64,000 nucleotides of DNA, taken from Gemmatimonas sp. (GTDB lineage: Bacteria; Gemmatimonadota; Gemmatimonadetes; Gemmatimonadales; Gemmatimonadaceae). Below the pieces are notes generated by a model. That model worked only from the letters and a program-made list of their open reading frames with translations, made no database searches and had not been told where the DNA came from. The stretch spans positions 62,001-126,000 of the forward strand of contig NZ_JAPZSK010000007.1 in NCBI RefSeq assembly GCF_027531815.1, in the 5' to 3' direction. Of this stretch, positions 1 to 12,061 are shown piece by piece (the first letter of the stretch is position 1; the number at the start of each line of letters is the position of its first letter). The position numbers were made by a program, and so were the translations under genes.

Positions 1-303
1 CCGTTCTCCAACCTGGTGAACATGGTGGCCACCTTCCGCGCCGCGAATCAGTACTTCGCGTCACGCCGCGCCGGCATTCCCATGAGCTGGGACAAGACCG
101 AGCATTCGTTGCCGCCTCAGGTGGGCGCCCAGATGCGTCTGGGTGAACGGCTCATCGAGGAGAAGAAGCTCACTACGCAGCAGCTGGTGCTCGCTCTCAA
201 GGAACAGCGTGAGAAGGGCGGTCAGCTGGGGGCCATTCTGGTCAAGCAGGGGGCCGTCTCGCGCGATGATGTGGAGACGATCGTGAGGAGTACCGGCGCA
301 TGA
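1..303 (+). CDS. NfrB-type glycosyltransferase, C-terminal end (5' end outside window)
   Basis: The open frame runs in from base 1 (residues PFSNLVNMVATFRAANQYF) and stops at 303. It matches the tail of NfrB-like inner-membrane family-2 glycosyltransferases: a short NLVNM-x-AT-x-RA segment, a WDKTEH stretch, then a MshEN-type domain (RLGERLIEEKKL...LALKEQ...GGQLGAILVKQGAVS). MshEN domains bind cyclic-di-GMP; in E. coli NfrB this switches on glycan synthesis. The catalytic part and membrane helices lie upstream of the window. The stop codon overlaps the ATG of the next gene (ATGA), so the two are translationally coupled. The NfrB assignment rests on about 100 residues only, and another GT2 protein with a MshEN tail is possible. 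Confidence 0.72.
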   Translation, partial: PFSNLVNMVATFRAANQYFASRRAGIPMSWDKTEHSLPPQVGAQMRLGERLIEEKKLTTQQLVLALKEQREKGGQLGAILVKQGAVSRDDVETIVRSTGA

Positions 304-1496
304 GCCGCCCCCAATGGTTGACGCCACTACGGGGCGTGCCGGTCGTGCCGGGCACACCAAGCGTGGCCGTGGTGGTGGGCACCCGTCCGGAAGTCATCAA
401 GATGGCGCCAGTGGTGCGTGCCTTGCGGAGCGCCGAGAGCCGCGTGGCGTGTACCGTGGTGAGTACCGGACAGCATCGCGACCTGCTGGCCCGTGCCTTT
501 CACGATGTGGGGATGGCGCCCGACATCGAGCTGGGGTTGATGACCGACAACCAGTCGCCCAGCGGTTTCGTGGCGCGGTGCATCGCCGCGCTCGACGAGG
601 TTCTTGCGCAGTGCGGGCCCCAGGCAGTGCTGGTGCAGGGCGATACGAGCAGCGCCTGTGCGGGCGCGATGGCGGCCACCTGGCGCGCGATCCCCGTGGG
701 GCACGTGGAAGCCGGATTGCGTTCCTTCAACTTCCAGGAACCGTTCCCTGAGGAGTTTCATCGGCGGGTGGTGGGGGTGGCGGCCCAATGGCACTTTGCG
801 CCAACGCCGGAAAGCCGCGACAACCTGTTGCGCGAGGGAGTGCCGGTGCATCGCATCTTCGTGACGGGCAATACGATCGTGGATGCGGTCCGGCAGATGG
901 ACGTGTCGCGTGCGTTCGAGAACCCAGCGATCGATCGAATTCCCCCGGGGCGTCTGGCGCTGGTCACGGCCCACCGGCGCGAGAACCAGGGGGAGTCGAT
1001 GCGCGACATTGCGCGCGCGGTGAAACGGCTCGTCGCGGCGGTGGCGGACCTGCAGGTTGTGCTGCCGTTGCATCCGAATCCAAACGTGCGTGGTCTCCTC
1101 GAGCAGGAACTCGTGGGGGTGGAGCGCGTGCACCTGCTGGAGCCGCTGAGCTACCCCGACCTGCTCAAGGTGCTGTGCGCCAGCACGATCATTCTGTCCG
1201 ACAGTGGTGGCCTGCAGGAGGAAGCGCCGAGCGTGGGGCGCCCCATCCTCATCCTGCGGGACCGTACCGAGCGGCCGGAGGTGGTGCAGGTGGGGGCGGG
1301 CATTCTGGTGGGCACAGACCCCGATCTGATCGTGAAGGAGGCGCTGGCCATTCTGTGCGATCCCGTGGTGTACGAGCGCATGGTGACGGTGCCCAACCCC
1401 TTCGGCGATGGTCGGGCGTCGTGGCGGATCGCGGAGATTCTCGCCAGCTCCTTGGTGGACGAGGTGGAGTCGCCGTCGATATCGATGGTGTTGTAG
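300..1496 (+). CDS. wecB: Non-hydrolysing UDP-N-acetylglucosamine 2-epimerase
   Basis: A 398-residue cytosolic enzyme interconverting UDP-GlcNAc and UDP-ManNAc, the precursor of ManNAc-containing surface polysaccharides. Family signatures are all visible: VVVGTRPEVIKMAPV near residue 25, VSTGQHRDLL, VQGDTSSACAGA, GHVEAGLRSF with the FPEEFHRR segment, VTGNTIVDAV, TAHRRENQGE, LPLHPNPNV and the sugar-nucleotide site SDSGGLQEEAPS...RTERPEV. Length is normal for the family (about 370-400), with a short N-terminal extension before the first strand. ATGA overlap with the upstream NfrB-like gene shows an operon and suggests it feeds UDP-ManNAc to that glycosyltransferase. Its stop codon lies inside a 14-bp tandem repeat. 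Confidence 0.95.
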   Translation: MSRPQWLTPLRGVPVVPGTPSVAVVVGTRPEVIKMAPVVRALRSAESRVACTVVSTGQHRDLLARAFHDVGMAPDIELGLMTDNQSPSGFVARCIAALDEVLAQCGPQAVLVQGDTSSACAGAMAATWRAIPVGHVEAGLRSFNFQEPFPEEFHRRVVGVAAQWHFAPTPESRDNLLREGVPVHRIFVTGNTIVDAVRQMDVSRAFENPAIDRIPPGRLALVTAHRRENQGESMRDIARAVKRLVAAVADLQVVLPLHPNPNVRGLLEQELVGVERVHLLEPLSYPDLLKVLCASTIILSDSGGLQEEAPSVGRPILILRDRTERPEVVQVGAGILVGTDPDLIVKEALAILCDPVVYERMVTVPNPFGDGRASWRIAEILASSLVDEVESPSISMVL

Positions 1497-1534
1497 CGCT
1501 GGTGCTGTAGCGCTGGTGCTGTAGCGCTGGTGCC
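1493..1534. repeat. 14-bp tandem repeat, three copies
   Basis: The unit GTAGCGCTGGTGCT occurs at 1493-1506, 1507-1520 and 1521-1534 (last base changed). The first copy contains the wecB stop codon, so duplication may have copied the end of the gene. The rest of the 259-bp gap (to 1755) holds a GC-rich hairpin near 1640-1665 and no recognisable gene. A weak sigma70-like pair (TTGCAT 1568-1573, CATTAT 1592-1597) is too poor to call as a promoter. Confidence 0.85.
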
Positions 1535-1755
1535 ATGATCCGGGTGGTGGCCCGGTTCCCGTCGCTGTTGCATGAATGCAGCACCCTGTTGCATTATGTC
1601 GGTGTCATGTGCCACACAACCTGATTCCTCTGTCCGTGCGGGGGCTCTTGCGCCCCGCGCAGGCCGTGTCGCTCCCATAGGCGCACTGAGCCGTTGGCAC
1701 GGCTTGTGCTGGTGAGAGTGGCAGCAGCAGGGATCACAACTACCCGGAACCGACA

Positions 1756-2556
1756 ATGCTTTCCCCCGTCGCTCGCGCCGCCCTGACCGTAGCCCTGGTT
1801 GGAAGTTCCGCGTCCCTTGCTGGTGCGCAGACCTTTGCGGATCTGGCGTACAACAGCCCGACCAACCCGAGTTTCCCGACGCAGTGGAACTCCCACCTCT
1901 GCCAGTGGGGGGGACAGGCGATCGGGCCGAACTACGCGGGATCGACCTGGACCGGTTTTGCGGCGCTCGACCTCCGCGACTATCTCTTCTCCGGGGGGCA
2001 GAGCACGCAGGGGCGCTGCTTCGTGAACGGTCGGAGCTCGGCGACGGGCTTCTATCAGGGCGTTTCGTCGGCCGAGTCGCTCACGGGGTATCAGCAGCAG
2101 TATGCGGCCTACAACCCCAGCGCCACGAATGTGGTAGCGGTCGGGTCCGGCACGGCCTCGATTCAGCGGTCGACGGCGTTCACCCTCGAGTCGATGCTGG
2201 TGGGCGCCGGGTGGGGCAACGTGTCCAATCTGAACATCACCGGCTGGCGGAGTGGCACACAGGTGTGGTTCCGCGATTTCAGCTTTCTGGGGACCGGCGG
2301 CATGACGCAGGCGTTCGGTATGGCGGGGCTGATCGATGAGATCCGCTTCGCGGCCACCTACGATGCCGGCGCCTTTGCCGATCCGTACGATTCGGTGAAC
2401 GAGCAGCTCGGCTACGGTATCGCCAATCCCACCCCGTACCGGACGTACTTCATCGACAATGTCGCGGTGGCGGTGCCGGAGCCGGCGTCGCTGGCGCTGG
2501 TGGCGGTCGGTCTGGCAGGATTGGCGGGCGTGGCGCGCCGTCGCCGGGTCCGCTGA
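1756..2556 (+). CDS. PEP-CTERM sorting-signal exported protein
   Basis: A 266-residue secreted protein of unknown function. Residues 1-25 form a signal peptide (short basic start, hydrophobic core, cleavage near GAQ-T). The C-terminus is a textbook PEP-CTERM tail: VPEPASLALVAVGLAGLAG followed by a basic ARRRRVR end, the signal recognised by exosortase for sorting to the outer surface in EPS-producing Gram-negative bacteria. The middle is rich in Gly, Ser, Thr, Tyr and Asn and has no recognised catalytic domain; an all-beta LEVG-type fold is possible. It lies 260 bp downstream of EPS genes, the usual genomic setting for this system. No exosortase gene is visible here. Confidence 0.85.
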   Translation: MLSPVARAALTVALVGSSASLAGAQTFADLAYNSPTNPSFPTQWNSHLCQWGGQAIGPNYAGSTWTGFAALDLRDYLFSGGQSTQGRCFVNGRSSATGFYQGVSSAESLTGYQQQYAAYNPSATNVVAVGSGTASIQRSTAFTLESMLVGAGWGNVSNLNITGWRSGTQVWFRDFSFLGTGGMTQAFGMAGLIDEIRFAATYDAGAFADPYDSVNEQLGYGIANPTPYRTYFIDNVAVAVPEPASLALVAVGLAGLAGVARRRRVR

Positions 2557-2954
2557 GCGGCCCAACGGGTGGGGCGCGGCCTCGGCCACTGAGCCGGGGG
2601 AGCCCAGCGGTACACGGTTGTGGGGCAGCACTCTTGGCGGCTCGGTCCGGGTTGACTTCCAGGACCGAGCCGTTCATGTTGAAAGTCTGTCGGAAACGGC
2701 TCCGGAACCTCGGATCAGACGGAATTGATCGCGGGGCCTGGTGCCGCCTCCCGGATAGCCAACTCAACGTCGTGTCTGGAGTCCGCAGTTCTCCGGATGT
2801 GGCGCGCCAGGGTCCCCACTCGCGCAGCAGCGGCGAGCGTACCCGGCGACAGCGGATGGATACCGCTCCCTCATGGGAGGTCTGGTCCAGCCGTTTTTTT
2901 GCTGGTTCACTTTGTACACTCACTGCGTCGCTCTGGCGGCGCTGACCGAGAACT
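2557..2954. other. 398-bp intergenic region before fusA, with a hairpin
   Basis: No convincing gene. It contains a perfect 11-bp inverted repeat (2638-2648 with 2662-2672, 13-nt loop) about 80 bp after the PEP-CTERM gene stop. This could act as its terminator, although no T-run follows. A T-rich stretch with TACACT (2915-2920) lies 35 bp before fusA and may be part of a promoter, but no matching -35 box is seen. The small open frames here do not have coding character. Confidence 0.4.
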
Positions 2955-5075
<2,121 letters not shown>

Positions 5076-5114
5076 GCCTCACCCCTCATTCACTACCCAA
5101 GCACAGACAGAACC

Positions 5115-6317
<1,203 letters not shown>

Positions 6318-6350
6318 CACTGCGAACCGATCGGTTCCGGGTTTTGGGTT

Positions 6351-6382
6351 CGGGTTCCGAGTACTGAGTGACTCGGAACCCG
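6351..6382. repeat. 12-bp perfect inverted repeat between tuf and rpsJ
   Basis: Arms 6351-6362 (CGGGTTCCGAGT) and 6371-6382 pair perfectly around an 8-nt loop. The flanks are degenerate copies of the same words (GGTTCCGGGTTTTGGGTTCGGGTTCC). There is no T-run, so this is a weak terminator at best; it could be an RNA-processing hairpin or an intergenic repeat. It lies 34 bp after the tuf stop. Confidence 0.6.
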
Positions 6383-6431
6383 CAACTCGAACTCACGACC
6401 CGCGACTGATTCGTTCCGAACCGAGATACAG

Positions 6432-6740
6432 ATGGCTGGCCGCATTCGCATTCGCCTCAAGGCATTTGACCACGCCGTGATCGACCAGGCTTCGGCGGAC
6501 ATCGTCCGCACGGCCGAGAAGACCGGCGCGTCGGTATCGGGCCCGATCCCGCTGCCCACGAAGACGCAGCGTTGGACGGTGCTCCGTTCGCCGCACGTCG
6601 ACAAGAAGTCGCGTGAACAGTTCGAACTGAAGACGCACAAGCGCGTGATCGACATCCTCGATTCGCGGGCCGGCACGGTGGACGCGCTGACGAAGCTCGA
6701 TCTTCCGGCGGGCGTGGACGTCGAAATCAAGGTCGAGTAG
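6432..6740 (+). CDS. rpsJ: 30S ribosomal protein S10
   Basis: A 102-residue protein of the 30S head that also serves as NusE in transcription antitermination. Recognised by [17 protein letters not shown], the [29 protein letters not shown] block (spanning residues about 37-65) and the ending [12 protein letters not shown]. Length is normal. It is first in the S10-type cluster and is separated from rplC by 185 bp containing a 7-bp tandem repeat. Confidence 0.98.
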   Translation: MAGRIRIRLKAFDHAVIDQASADIVRTAEKTGASVSGPIPLPTKTQRWTVLRSPHVDKKSREQFELKTHKRVIDILDSRAGTVDALTKLDLPAGVDVEIKVE

Positions 6741-6750
6741 TCGACCGGCG

Positions 6751-6785
6751 GGACGCAGGATGCAGGACGCAGGACGCAGGACGCA
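6751..6785. repeat. 7-bp tandem repeat, five copies
   Basis: The unit GGACGCA repeats at 6751, 6758 (one variant base), 6765, 6772 and 6779, followed by a partial copy. It lies in the 185-bp gap between rpsJ and rplC. No known regulatory element was recognised in this leader. Confidence 0.9.
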
Positions 6786-6925
6786 GGACAGCGAGAGTTC
6801 ACGTCGCGGCAGGGCCTCTTCGGGGGCGGCGACGCGTACTGATGGTGCTGCACAGGGCGGCACCATCCACAGTCCAACGGTGATCCATGGGGGATCACCG
6901 CGACTCGTACGGAGTGAGTTCATTC

Positions 6926-7606
6926 ATGATCGGCATCATCGGCAAGAAGCTGGGGATGACCCAGCTGTTCAACGAGCAGGGGCAGCAAGTGCCCTGCACC
7001 GTGGTGGAGGCCACGCCCAACCCCGTCACGAAGGTGATGACGGCGTCGGAGGCGGGCTTTGCCGCCGTGGAGCTCGGATATGGCGCGCAGCGGACGGCGC
7101 GCCCCAACAAGAAGGGTGAGCGCACGCCCAAGGGCGATCGCGCTACGAAGGCGGAGCTGGGCCACGCGAAGAAGGCCGGCCTCGAGGCCGCGCCTGCCGT
7201 GCTCAAGAGCTTCCGCCTCGACGACGCGCCGGCGAACGGCGACGTTCCCGCGTACAGCGTGGGCGACGTGATCAAGGTGGACATCTTCACCCCCGGTGAG
7301 CGGGTGAAGGTCACCGGCACGTCGAAGGGTCGCGGGTTCCAGGGTGTCGTGAAGCGCCACGGTTTCGGTGGCGGTCCGAACACCCACGGTAACACCAAGC
7401 ACCGCAAGCCCGGCTCCATTGGCGCGGGCACCGACCCGTCGCGCGTCATCAAGGGCAAGAAGATGCCCGGCCAGTACGGCAACAAGCAGCACACGGCGAT
7501 CAGCATCCGCGTGGAGAAGGTGGATGCCGAGCGTAACCTCATTTATCTGCGCGGCAGCGTGGCGGGGCCGACGAACGGCATCGTCTTCGTGCGGAAGCAG
7601 GGCTGA
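6926..7606 (+). CDS. rplC: 50S ribosomal protein L3
   Basis: A 226-residue 50S protein near the peptidyl-transferase centre, one of the first assembly proteins. The start is placed at the ATG of MIGIIGKKLGMTQLF, preceded by a CGGAG ribosome binding site 11 bp upstream; an in-frame ATG at 6887 would add 13 residues unlike any L3. The central loop (GTSKGRGFQG, VKRHGFGGGPNTHGN) and the MPGQYGNKQHT segment, whose Gln is the site methylated by PrmB in E. coli, are present. It is followed 2 bp later by rplD. Confidence 0.97.
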   Translation: MIGIIGKKLGMTQLFNEQGQQVPCTVVEATPNPVTKVMTASEAGFAAVELGYGAQRTARPNKKGERTPKGDRATKAELGHAKKAGLEAAPAVLKSFRLDDAPANGDVPAYSVGDVIKVDIFTPGERVKVTGTSKGRGFQGVVKRHGFGGGPNTHGNTKHRKPGSIGAGTDPSRVIKGKKMPGQYGNKQHTAISIRVEKVDAERNLIYLRGSVAGPTNGIVFVRKQG

Positions 7607-7608
7607 TC

Positions 7609-8250
7609 ATGACGACGGAAACCAAGACCTTCGAGGCGCCGGTGTACTCGGCGCAGGGGAAGCAGGGCGGCATGCGCCAGCTCCCCGAGGGCACGTTCGA
7701 CGGCATCGTGAACGTGCCGGTCATGCACCAGGCGGTGAAGGCGTACCTCGCCAACCAGCGTCAGGGCACGGCCAAGACCAAGACGCGCGGGGAAGTCACC
7801 GGCGGCAACCAGAAGCCGTGGAAGCAGAAGGGCACCGGTCGCGCCCGTCAGGGCTCGACGCGCGCGCCGAACTGGCCGGGCGGTGGCACGGTGTTCGGCC
7901 CGCAGCCGCGCAGCTACACGCAGATCGTCCCGAAGCAGGTGCGGCAGCTGGCTCGCAAGAGCGCGCTGAACGCTCGCGCCCGTGAGCAGGCCGTACTCCT
8001 CGTTGACGCGCTGTCGTTCAGCGCGCCGAAGACCAAGGCCATGACGCAGCTGCTCGCGTCGCTCGGGGTGGCCGAGAAGAAGGTGCTGCTCCTCACCGAC
8101 GGCGTGAAGTCGAACGTGTACCTGAGCGCCCGCAACCTCGGTCGCGTGATGGTTCTGCCGTACTCCGACGCCAGCACGTACCACATTCTCTGGTCGGATG
8201 TGGTCGTGATCGAGTCGGCCGCGCTCACCCACAACTCCGCGGAGGGCTAA
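7609..8250 (+). CDS. rplD: 50S ribosomal protein L4
   Basis: A 213-residue 50S protein lining the exit tunnel; in E. coli it also represses its own operon. The long tunnel loop is visible at about residues 55-85 (KTRGEVTGGNQKPWKQKG, GRARQGS), followed by GPQPRSYTQIVPKQVRQLARKSAL. Length is normal. It lies 2 bp after rplC and 3 bp before rplW. Confidence 0.98.
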   Translation: MTTETKTFEAPVYSAQGKQGGMRQLPEGTFDGIVNVPVMHQAVKAYLANQRQGTAKTKTRGEVTGGNQKPWKQKGTGRARQGSTRAPNWPGGGTVFGPQPRSYTQIVPKQVRQLARKSALNARAREQAVLLVDALSFSAPKTKAMTQLLASLGVAEKKVLLLTDGVKSNVYLSARNLGRVMVLPYSDASTYHILWSDVVVIESAALTHNSAEG

Positions 8251-8253
8251 GCG

Positions 8254-8538
8254 ATGAGTCTCTATCGTACCATCGTGCGCCCGATTGTCACGGAGCGCAC
8301 CTCGGCCGCGTACCAGGATCGCGGCGAGTACACGTTCGAAGTGGCGCCGAGCGCCACGAAGCACGCCATCAAGGCGGCCGTCGAGCAGCTGTTCGGCGTG
8401 AAGGTCACTGGCGTGTGGACGTCGAATGCGCGCGGGAAGGCGCGCCGCGTCGGCCAGTCGATCGGTCGCCGCCCCCACACCAAGAAGGCGATCGTGAAGC
8501 TGCGTGACGGCGACACCATCGCGATCTTCGAGGGCTGA
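8254..8538 (+). CDS. rplW: 50S ribosomal protein L23
   Basis: A 94-residue protein at the tunnel exit, where trigger factor and SRP dock. Recognised by [12 protein letters not shown] at the start, [26 protein letters not shown] and the basic loop [20 protein letters not shown]. Length is normal; very tightly packed between rplD and rplB. Confidence 0.97.
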   Translation: MSLYRTIVRPIVTERTSAAYQDRGEYTFEVAPSATKHAIKAAVEQLFGVKVTGVWTSNARGKARRVGQSIGRRPHTKKAIVKLRDGDTIAIFEG

Positions 8539-8543
8539 GACCA

Positions 8544-9374
8544 ATGGGTATCCGTCAGTTCAAGCCGGTCACGAAGGGCACGCGCTTCCGCTCGGTCTCC
8601 GATTTCGCCGAGATCACGCGCAGCACGCCCGAGAAGTCGCTGGTCGAGCCGCTCAAGAAGTCGGGCGGGCGCGACAACCACGGCCACATCTCGATGCGGC
8701 GCATCGGTGGCGGCCACAAGCGCATGTATCGCGTCATCGATTTCAAGCGCGACAAGCACGGGGTGCCGGCGACCGTCGCGCACATCGAGTACGATCCGAA
8801 CCGCTCGGCGCGCATCGCGCTGCTCGAGTACGCGGACGGTGAGAAGCGGTATATCCTGCACCCGAAGGGGCTGAAGCAGGGGGATACGGTGGTGTCGGGT
8901 CCGGGCAGCGACGTGCGCACGGGCAACGCGATGCCGCTGAAGGAAGTGCCGCTCGGCACGTCGGTGCACAACATCGAGCTGAAGATCGGCAAGGGCGGCC
9001 AGATGGCGCGCTCGGCCGGGACCTTCGCCCAGGTCGTGGCGAAGGAAGGCGATTACGTCACGCTGCGCCTGGCCTCCACGGAGATGCGCCTCGTGCACGG
9101 CAACTGCGCGGCGACGATCGGTGAAGTGGGCAACGCCGAACACGAGCTGCAGTCGCACGGCAAGGCAGGCAAGAGCCGTTGGCTCGGCAAGCGCCCGAAG
9201 GTGCGTGGTGAAGTCATGAACCCGGTGGATCACCCGCATGGTGGCCGCACGCGCGGCGGCCGGAACGTGGTGAGCCCGTGGGGCAAGAAGGAAGGCGTCA
9301 AGACGCGCAACAAGAAGAAGGCGTCGACGCGTCTCATCGTGCGCGGCCGCAAGCGCGGCCGGGCCACGCAGTAA
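8544..9374 (+). CDS. rplB: 50S ribosomal protein L2
   Basis: A 276-residue primary rRNA-binding protein needed for subunit joining and peptidyl transfer. Family landmarks: [16 protein letters not shown], the [23 protein letters not shown] block (residues about 38-60), [18 protein letters not shown] and [14 protein letters not shown], containing the conserved His near the catalytic centre. Full length with the typical basic C-terminal tail. Confidence 0.99.
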   Translation: MGIRQFKPVTKGTRFRSVSDFAEITRSTPEKSLVEPLKKSGGRDNHGHISMRRIGGGHKRMYRVIDFKRDKHGVPATVAHIEYDPNRSARIALLEYADGEKRYILHPKGLKQGDTVVSGPGSDVRTGNAMPLKEVPLGTSVHNIELKIGKGGQMARSAGTFAQVVAKEGDYVTLRLASTEMRLVHGNCAATIGEVGNAEHELQSHGKAGKSRWLGKRPKVRGEVMNPVDHPHGGRTRGGRNVVSPWGKKEGVKTRNKKKASTRLIVRGRKRGRATQ

Positions 9375-9398
9375 CCGCCAGGCGAGACGAGAACCGAT

Positions 9399-9695
9399 AT
9401 GTCGAGAAGCATCAAGAAGGGTCCGTTCGTCAGCGAGCGCCTGGAGGCGAAGGTGGTTGCGATGAACGCCAAGAGCGAGAAGAAGGTCGTGAAGACCTGG
9501 TCGCGCGCGAGCACGATTCTGCCGGAGTTCGTGGGGCACACGTTCGCGGTGCACAACGGGAACAAGTTCATCCCGGTGTACGTGACGGAAAACATGGTGG
9601 GCCACAAGCTGGGCGAGTTTTCGCCAACGCGTCTGTTCCGCGGTCACGCGGGGCAGAAGACGGACGCGAAGAAGTCCGGCAAGGGAGGCAAGTAA
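9399..9695 (+). CDS. rpsS: 30S ribosomal protein S19
   Basis: A 98-residue 30S head protein that contacts S13. Recognised by [33 protein letters not shown] and [15 protein letters not shown]. Its C-terminal tail is lysine/glycine rich, as usual. It lies 24 bp after rplB and 3 bp before rplV. Confidence 0.98.
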   Translation: MSRSIKKGPFVSERLEAKVVAMNAKSEKKVVKTWSRASTILPEFVGHTFAVHNGNKFIPVYVTENMVGHKLGEFSPTRLFRGHAGQKTDAKKSGKGGK

Positions 9696-9698
9696 TCC

Positions 9699-10076
9699 AT
9701 GGCCAAGACCATGAAGGCCGGCATCGAGGCGCGGGCCATCCAGCGCACCACGCGGCAGTCGCCGTACAAGATGCGCCTGGTGATCGACCAGATCCGGGGT
9801 CAGCGCGTGAACGACGCGCTGGCACTGCTGAAGTTTTCGAAGAAGCACGCGGCTGAGCAGATCGAGAAGACGCTCAACAGTGCCGTGGCGAACGCGGAAC
9901 AAGCGGCCCGTGCCGCCAACACGTCGCTCGATGTCGACGCGCTGGTGATCACGAAGGCCATCGTGAACGAGGGGCCGAAGCTCAAGCGTTGGACGCCGGC
10001 GGCCATGGGCCGTGCGACGCCGATGCTGAAGCGGACGAGCCACGTGGAGATCGTCGTGACGGAGGCGGTGCGCTAA
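9699..10076 (+). CDS. rplV: 50S ribosomal protein L22
   Basis: A 125-residue exit-tunnel protein. Typical segments: [54 protein letters not shown] (residues about 40-70) and the tunnel hairpin FRPMA-equivalent region [18 protein letters not shown]. Its stop codon shares one base with the rpsC start (TAATG), indicating coupled translation. Confidence 0.97.
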   Translation: MAKTMKAGIEARAIQRTTRQSPYKMRLVIDQIRGQRVNDALALLKFSKKHAAEQIEKTLNSAVANAEQAARAANTSLDVDALVITKAIVNEGPKLKRWTPAAMGRATPMLKRTSHVEIVVTEAVR

Positions 10077-10735
10077 TGGGACAAAAGACCAATCCGATCG
10101 GCTTCCGCCTCGGCGTCACGAAGAACTGGCGTTCGACGTGGTATGCCAAGAAGGAGATGCCGGCGCTGTTGAAGGAAGACGCGCTGCTGCGCAAGTACCT
10201 GAAGGCGCGTCTGGACAACGCGGCGATTGCCGACGTGACGATCGAGCGCAAGCCGGGGAAGGTCGTGGTGACCGTCCACACGGGGCGTCCGGGCGTGGTG
10301 ATCGGGAAGAAGGGCGCGGAAGTCGACAAGCTGCGTGACGAGCTCGCTCAGCTGACGGGGAAGGAAGTCGGCATCAACGTCGAAGAGATCAAGCGCCCCG
10401 AGGTGGAGGCGCAGCTGGTCGCCGACAACATCGCCGCGCAGCTGTCGCAGCGCATTTCGTTCCGCCGCGCCCTCAAGCGCGCGGTGCAGAGCGCGATGCG
10501 CATGGGTGCGCTGGGGATCAAGGTGAAGGCCGGCGGCCGCCTCGGTGGCGCCGAGATCGCGCGCGTGGAAGGGTACATGGAGGGCCGGGTGCCCCTTCAC
10601 ACGCTGCGCGCCGACATCGACTACGCGACGAGCACCGCGAAGACCACCTACGGCACCATTGGTGTGAAGGTGTGGATCTTCAAGGGCGAGATCGTGGAAG
10701 ATCGTCGCGGCAAGACCTACTCGACCGGCAACTGA
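10076..10735 (+). CDS. rpsC: 30S ribosomal protein S3
   Basis: A 219-residue 30S protein at the mRNA entry channel with helicase-like activity. The start is at ATG 10076 ([18 protein letters not shown]), coupled by TAATG to rplV; the frame is open further upstream but that region is rplV. The KH domain [17 protein letters not shown] is near residues 65-80, and the C-terminal domain has [30 protein letters not shown] (split here over residues about 155-185). Length is normal. Confidence 0.98.
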   Translation: MGQKTNPIGFRLGVTKNWRSTWYAKKEMPALLKEDALLRKYLKARLDNAAIADVTIERKPGKVVVTVHTGRPGVVIGKKGAEVDKLRDELAQLTGKEVGINVEEIKRPEVEAQLVADNIAAQLSQRISFRRALKRAVQSAMRMGALGIKVKAGGRLGGAEIARVEGYMEGRVPLHTLRADIDYATSTAKTTYGTIGVKVWIFKGEIVEDRRGKTYSTGN

Positions 10736-10746
10736 GGAACTGAGAG

Positions 10747-11175
10747 ATGCTGAGTCCGAAGCGGGTCAAGTTCCGCAAGATGTTCAAGGGCCGCACGACC
10801 GGCCTGGCGTACCGGGGGAGCGATCTCTCGTTCGGCACGTTCGGCCTCCAGGCGCTGGAGCCGGGGTGGGTGACGAGCCGGCAGATCGAAGCGTGCCGCG
10901 TTGCGATGACGCGTCACATCAAGCGTGGTGGCAAGGTTTGGATCCGCATTTTCCCGGACAAGCCGATCACGAAGAAGCCGGCGGAAACCCGCATGGGCAA
11001 GGGCAAGGGATCGCCGGAGTTGTGGGTGGCGGTGGTGAAGCCGGGCCGAGTGATGTTCGAGATCGAGGGGGTGACACGGGAACTCGCCGAGACGGCGATG
11101 GCCCTGGCCGCCGCGAAGCTCGGCGTGAAGACCAAGTTCGTCGCACGCGAGGAGGCGGTGACCAATGAAGGCTGA
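10747..11175 (+). CDS. rplP: 50S ribosomal protein L16
   Basis: A 142-residue protein that organises the A-site region of the 50S subunit. Recognised by [55 protein letters not shown] and the WVAVVKPGR strand. Its 3' end overlaps rpmC by 11 bp, a longer overlap than others in this cluster. Confidence 0.98.
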   Translation: MLSPKRVKFRKMFKGRTTGLAYRGSDLSFGTFGLQALEPGWVTSRQIEACRVAMTRHIKRGGKVWIRIFPDKPITKKPAETRMGKGKGSPELWVAVVKPGRVMFEIEGVTRELAETAMALAAAKLGVKTKFVAREEAVTNEG

Positions 11176-11368
11176 AGAGATCCGCGGACTGGCTGACGAC
11201 GAGCTCGTGTCCCGCATTGCGGAGCTGGAGGAGGAGCGTTTCCGCCTCCGTTTCCGCAGTGGCACCGAAGCGCTGGAAGAGCCGCTGCGGTTGCGCAGCA
11301 TCCGCAGGGACATCGCGCGCCTCAAGACGGTGCAGCGCGAGCGCCAGCTCGCCGGCCGTGGCCGCTAA
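11165..11368 (+). CDS. rpmC: 50S ribosomal protein L29
   Basis: A 67-residue two-helix 50S protein near the tunnel exit. Sequence shows the family pattern: [27 protein letters not shown], then [18 protein letters not shown]. The start codon lies inside rplP (11-bp overlap); it is the only Met giving normal length. Confidence 0.95.
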   Translation: MKAEEIRGLADDELVSRIAELEEERFRLRFRSGTEALEEPLRLRSIRRDIARLKTVQRERQLAGRGR

Positions 11369-11382
11369 CCGAGATACGACTG

Positions 11383-11679
11383 ATGGCTGAGACGAAGAAC
11401 GCGAGCGCCGCGCAGAACGGCGCCCCCGACCGCACGGCGCGCAAGGTGCGCGTCGGACTGGTGGTGAGCGACAAGATGGAGAAGACGGTGGTCGTGCGAA
11501 TCGACCGCCGCATGCCGCACCCGCAGTACGGCAAGATGGTGACGAAGACCCGCAAGCTGAAGGCTCACGACGAGGAGAACTCGGCGAAGGTCGGCGACAC
11601 GGTGCGCATCATGGAGACCCGGCCCTTGTCGAAGGACAAGCGGTGGCGCGTGGTCGAGATCGTCGAACGCGCGCGCTAA
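11383..11679 (+). CDS. rpsQ: 30S ribosomal protein S17
   Basis: A 98-residue early-assembly 30S protein. The OB-fold core reads [42 protein letters not shown] and [19 protein letters not shown]. About 20 extra polar residues precede the core compared with the shorter E. coli form. Confidence 0.97.
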   Translation: MAETKNASAAQNGAPDRTARKVRVGLVVSDKMEKTVVVRIDRRMPHPQYGKMVTKTRKLKAHDEENSAKVGDTVRIMETRPLSKDKRWRVVEIVERAR

Positions 11680-11691
11680 GGGGAGACGACG

Positions 11692-12060
11692 ATGATTCAG
11701 CAGGAATCGGTAGTGAAGGTGGCGGACAACAGCGGTGCGAAGCGTGCCCTGGTGATCCGCGTGCTGGGCGGGACGCGCCGGCGGTATGCGGGGTTGGGTG
11801 ACCGCGTGATCGTGGCGGTGAAGGATGCCCTGCCGAACGGCACGGTGAAGAAGTCCGATGTGGCGAAGGCCGTGGTGGTGCGCACGGTCAAGGAGACGCG
11901 CCGCAAGGACGGTTCGTATATCCGCTTCGACGAGAACGCGGTCGTGATCATCAACGACAACGGCGAGCCGAAGGCGACGCGTATCTTCGGCCCCGTGGCG
12001 CGCGAGCTTCGCGAGAAGCGCTACATGAAGATCGTCTCGCTGGCGCCCGAGGTGCTCTGA
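11692..12060 (+). CDS. rplN: 50S ribosomal protein L14
   Basis: A 122-residue protein that forms an intersubunit bridge. Nearly textbook sequence: [55 protein letters not shown] and [25 protein letters not shown]-type ending. Separated from rplX by a single base. Confidence 0.98.
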   Translation: MIQQESVVKVADNSGAKRALVIRVLGGTRRRYAGLGDRVIVAVKDALPNGTVKKSDVAKAVVVRTVKETRRKDGSYIRFDENAVVIINDNGEPKATRIFGPVARELREKRYMKIVSLAPEVL

Positions 12061-12061
12061 G

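Noticed and set aside
1568-1597. Sigma70-like promoter (TTGCAT, 18 bp, CATTAT) before the PEP-CTERM gene
   Set aside because: Only 3 of 6 and 4 of 6 consensus matches, and 160 bp from the start codon; too weak to call.
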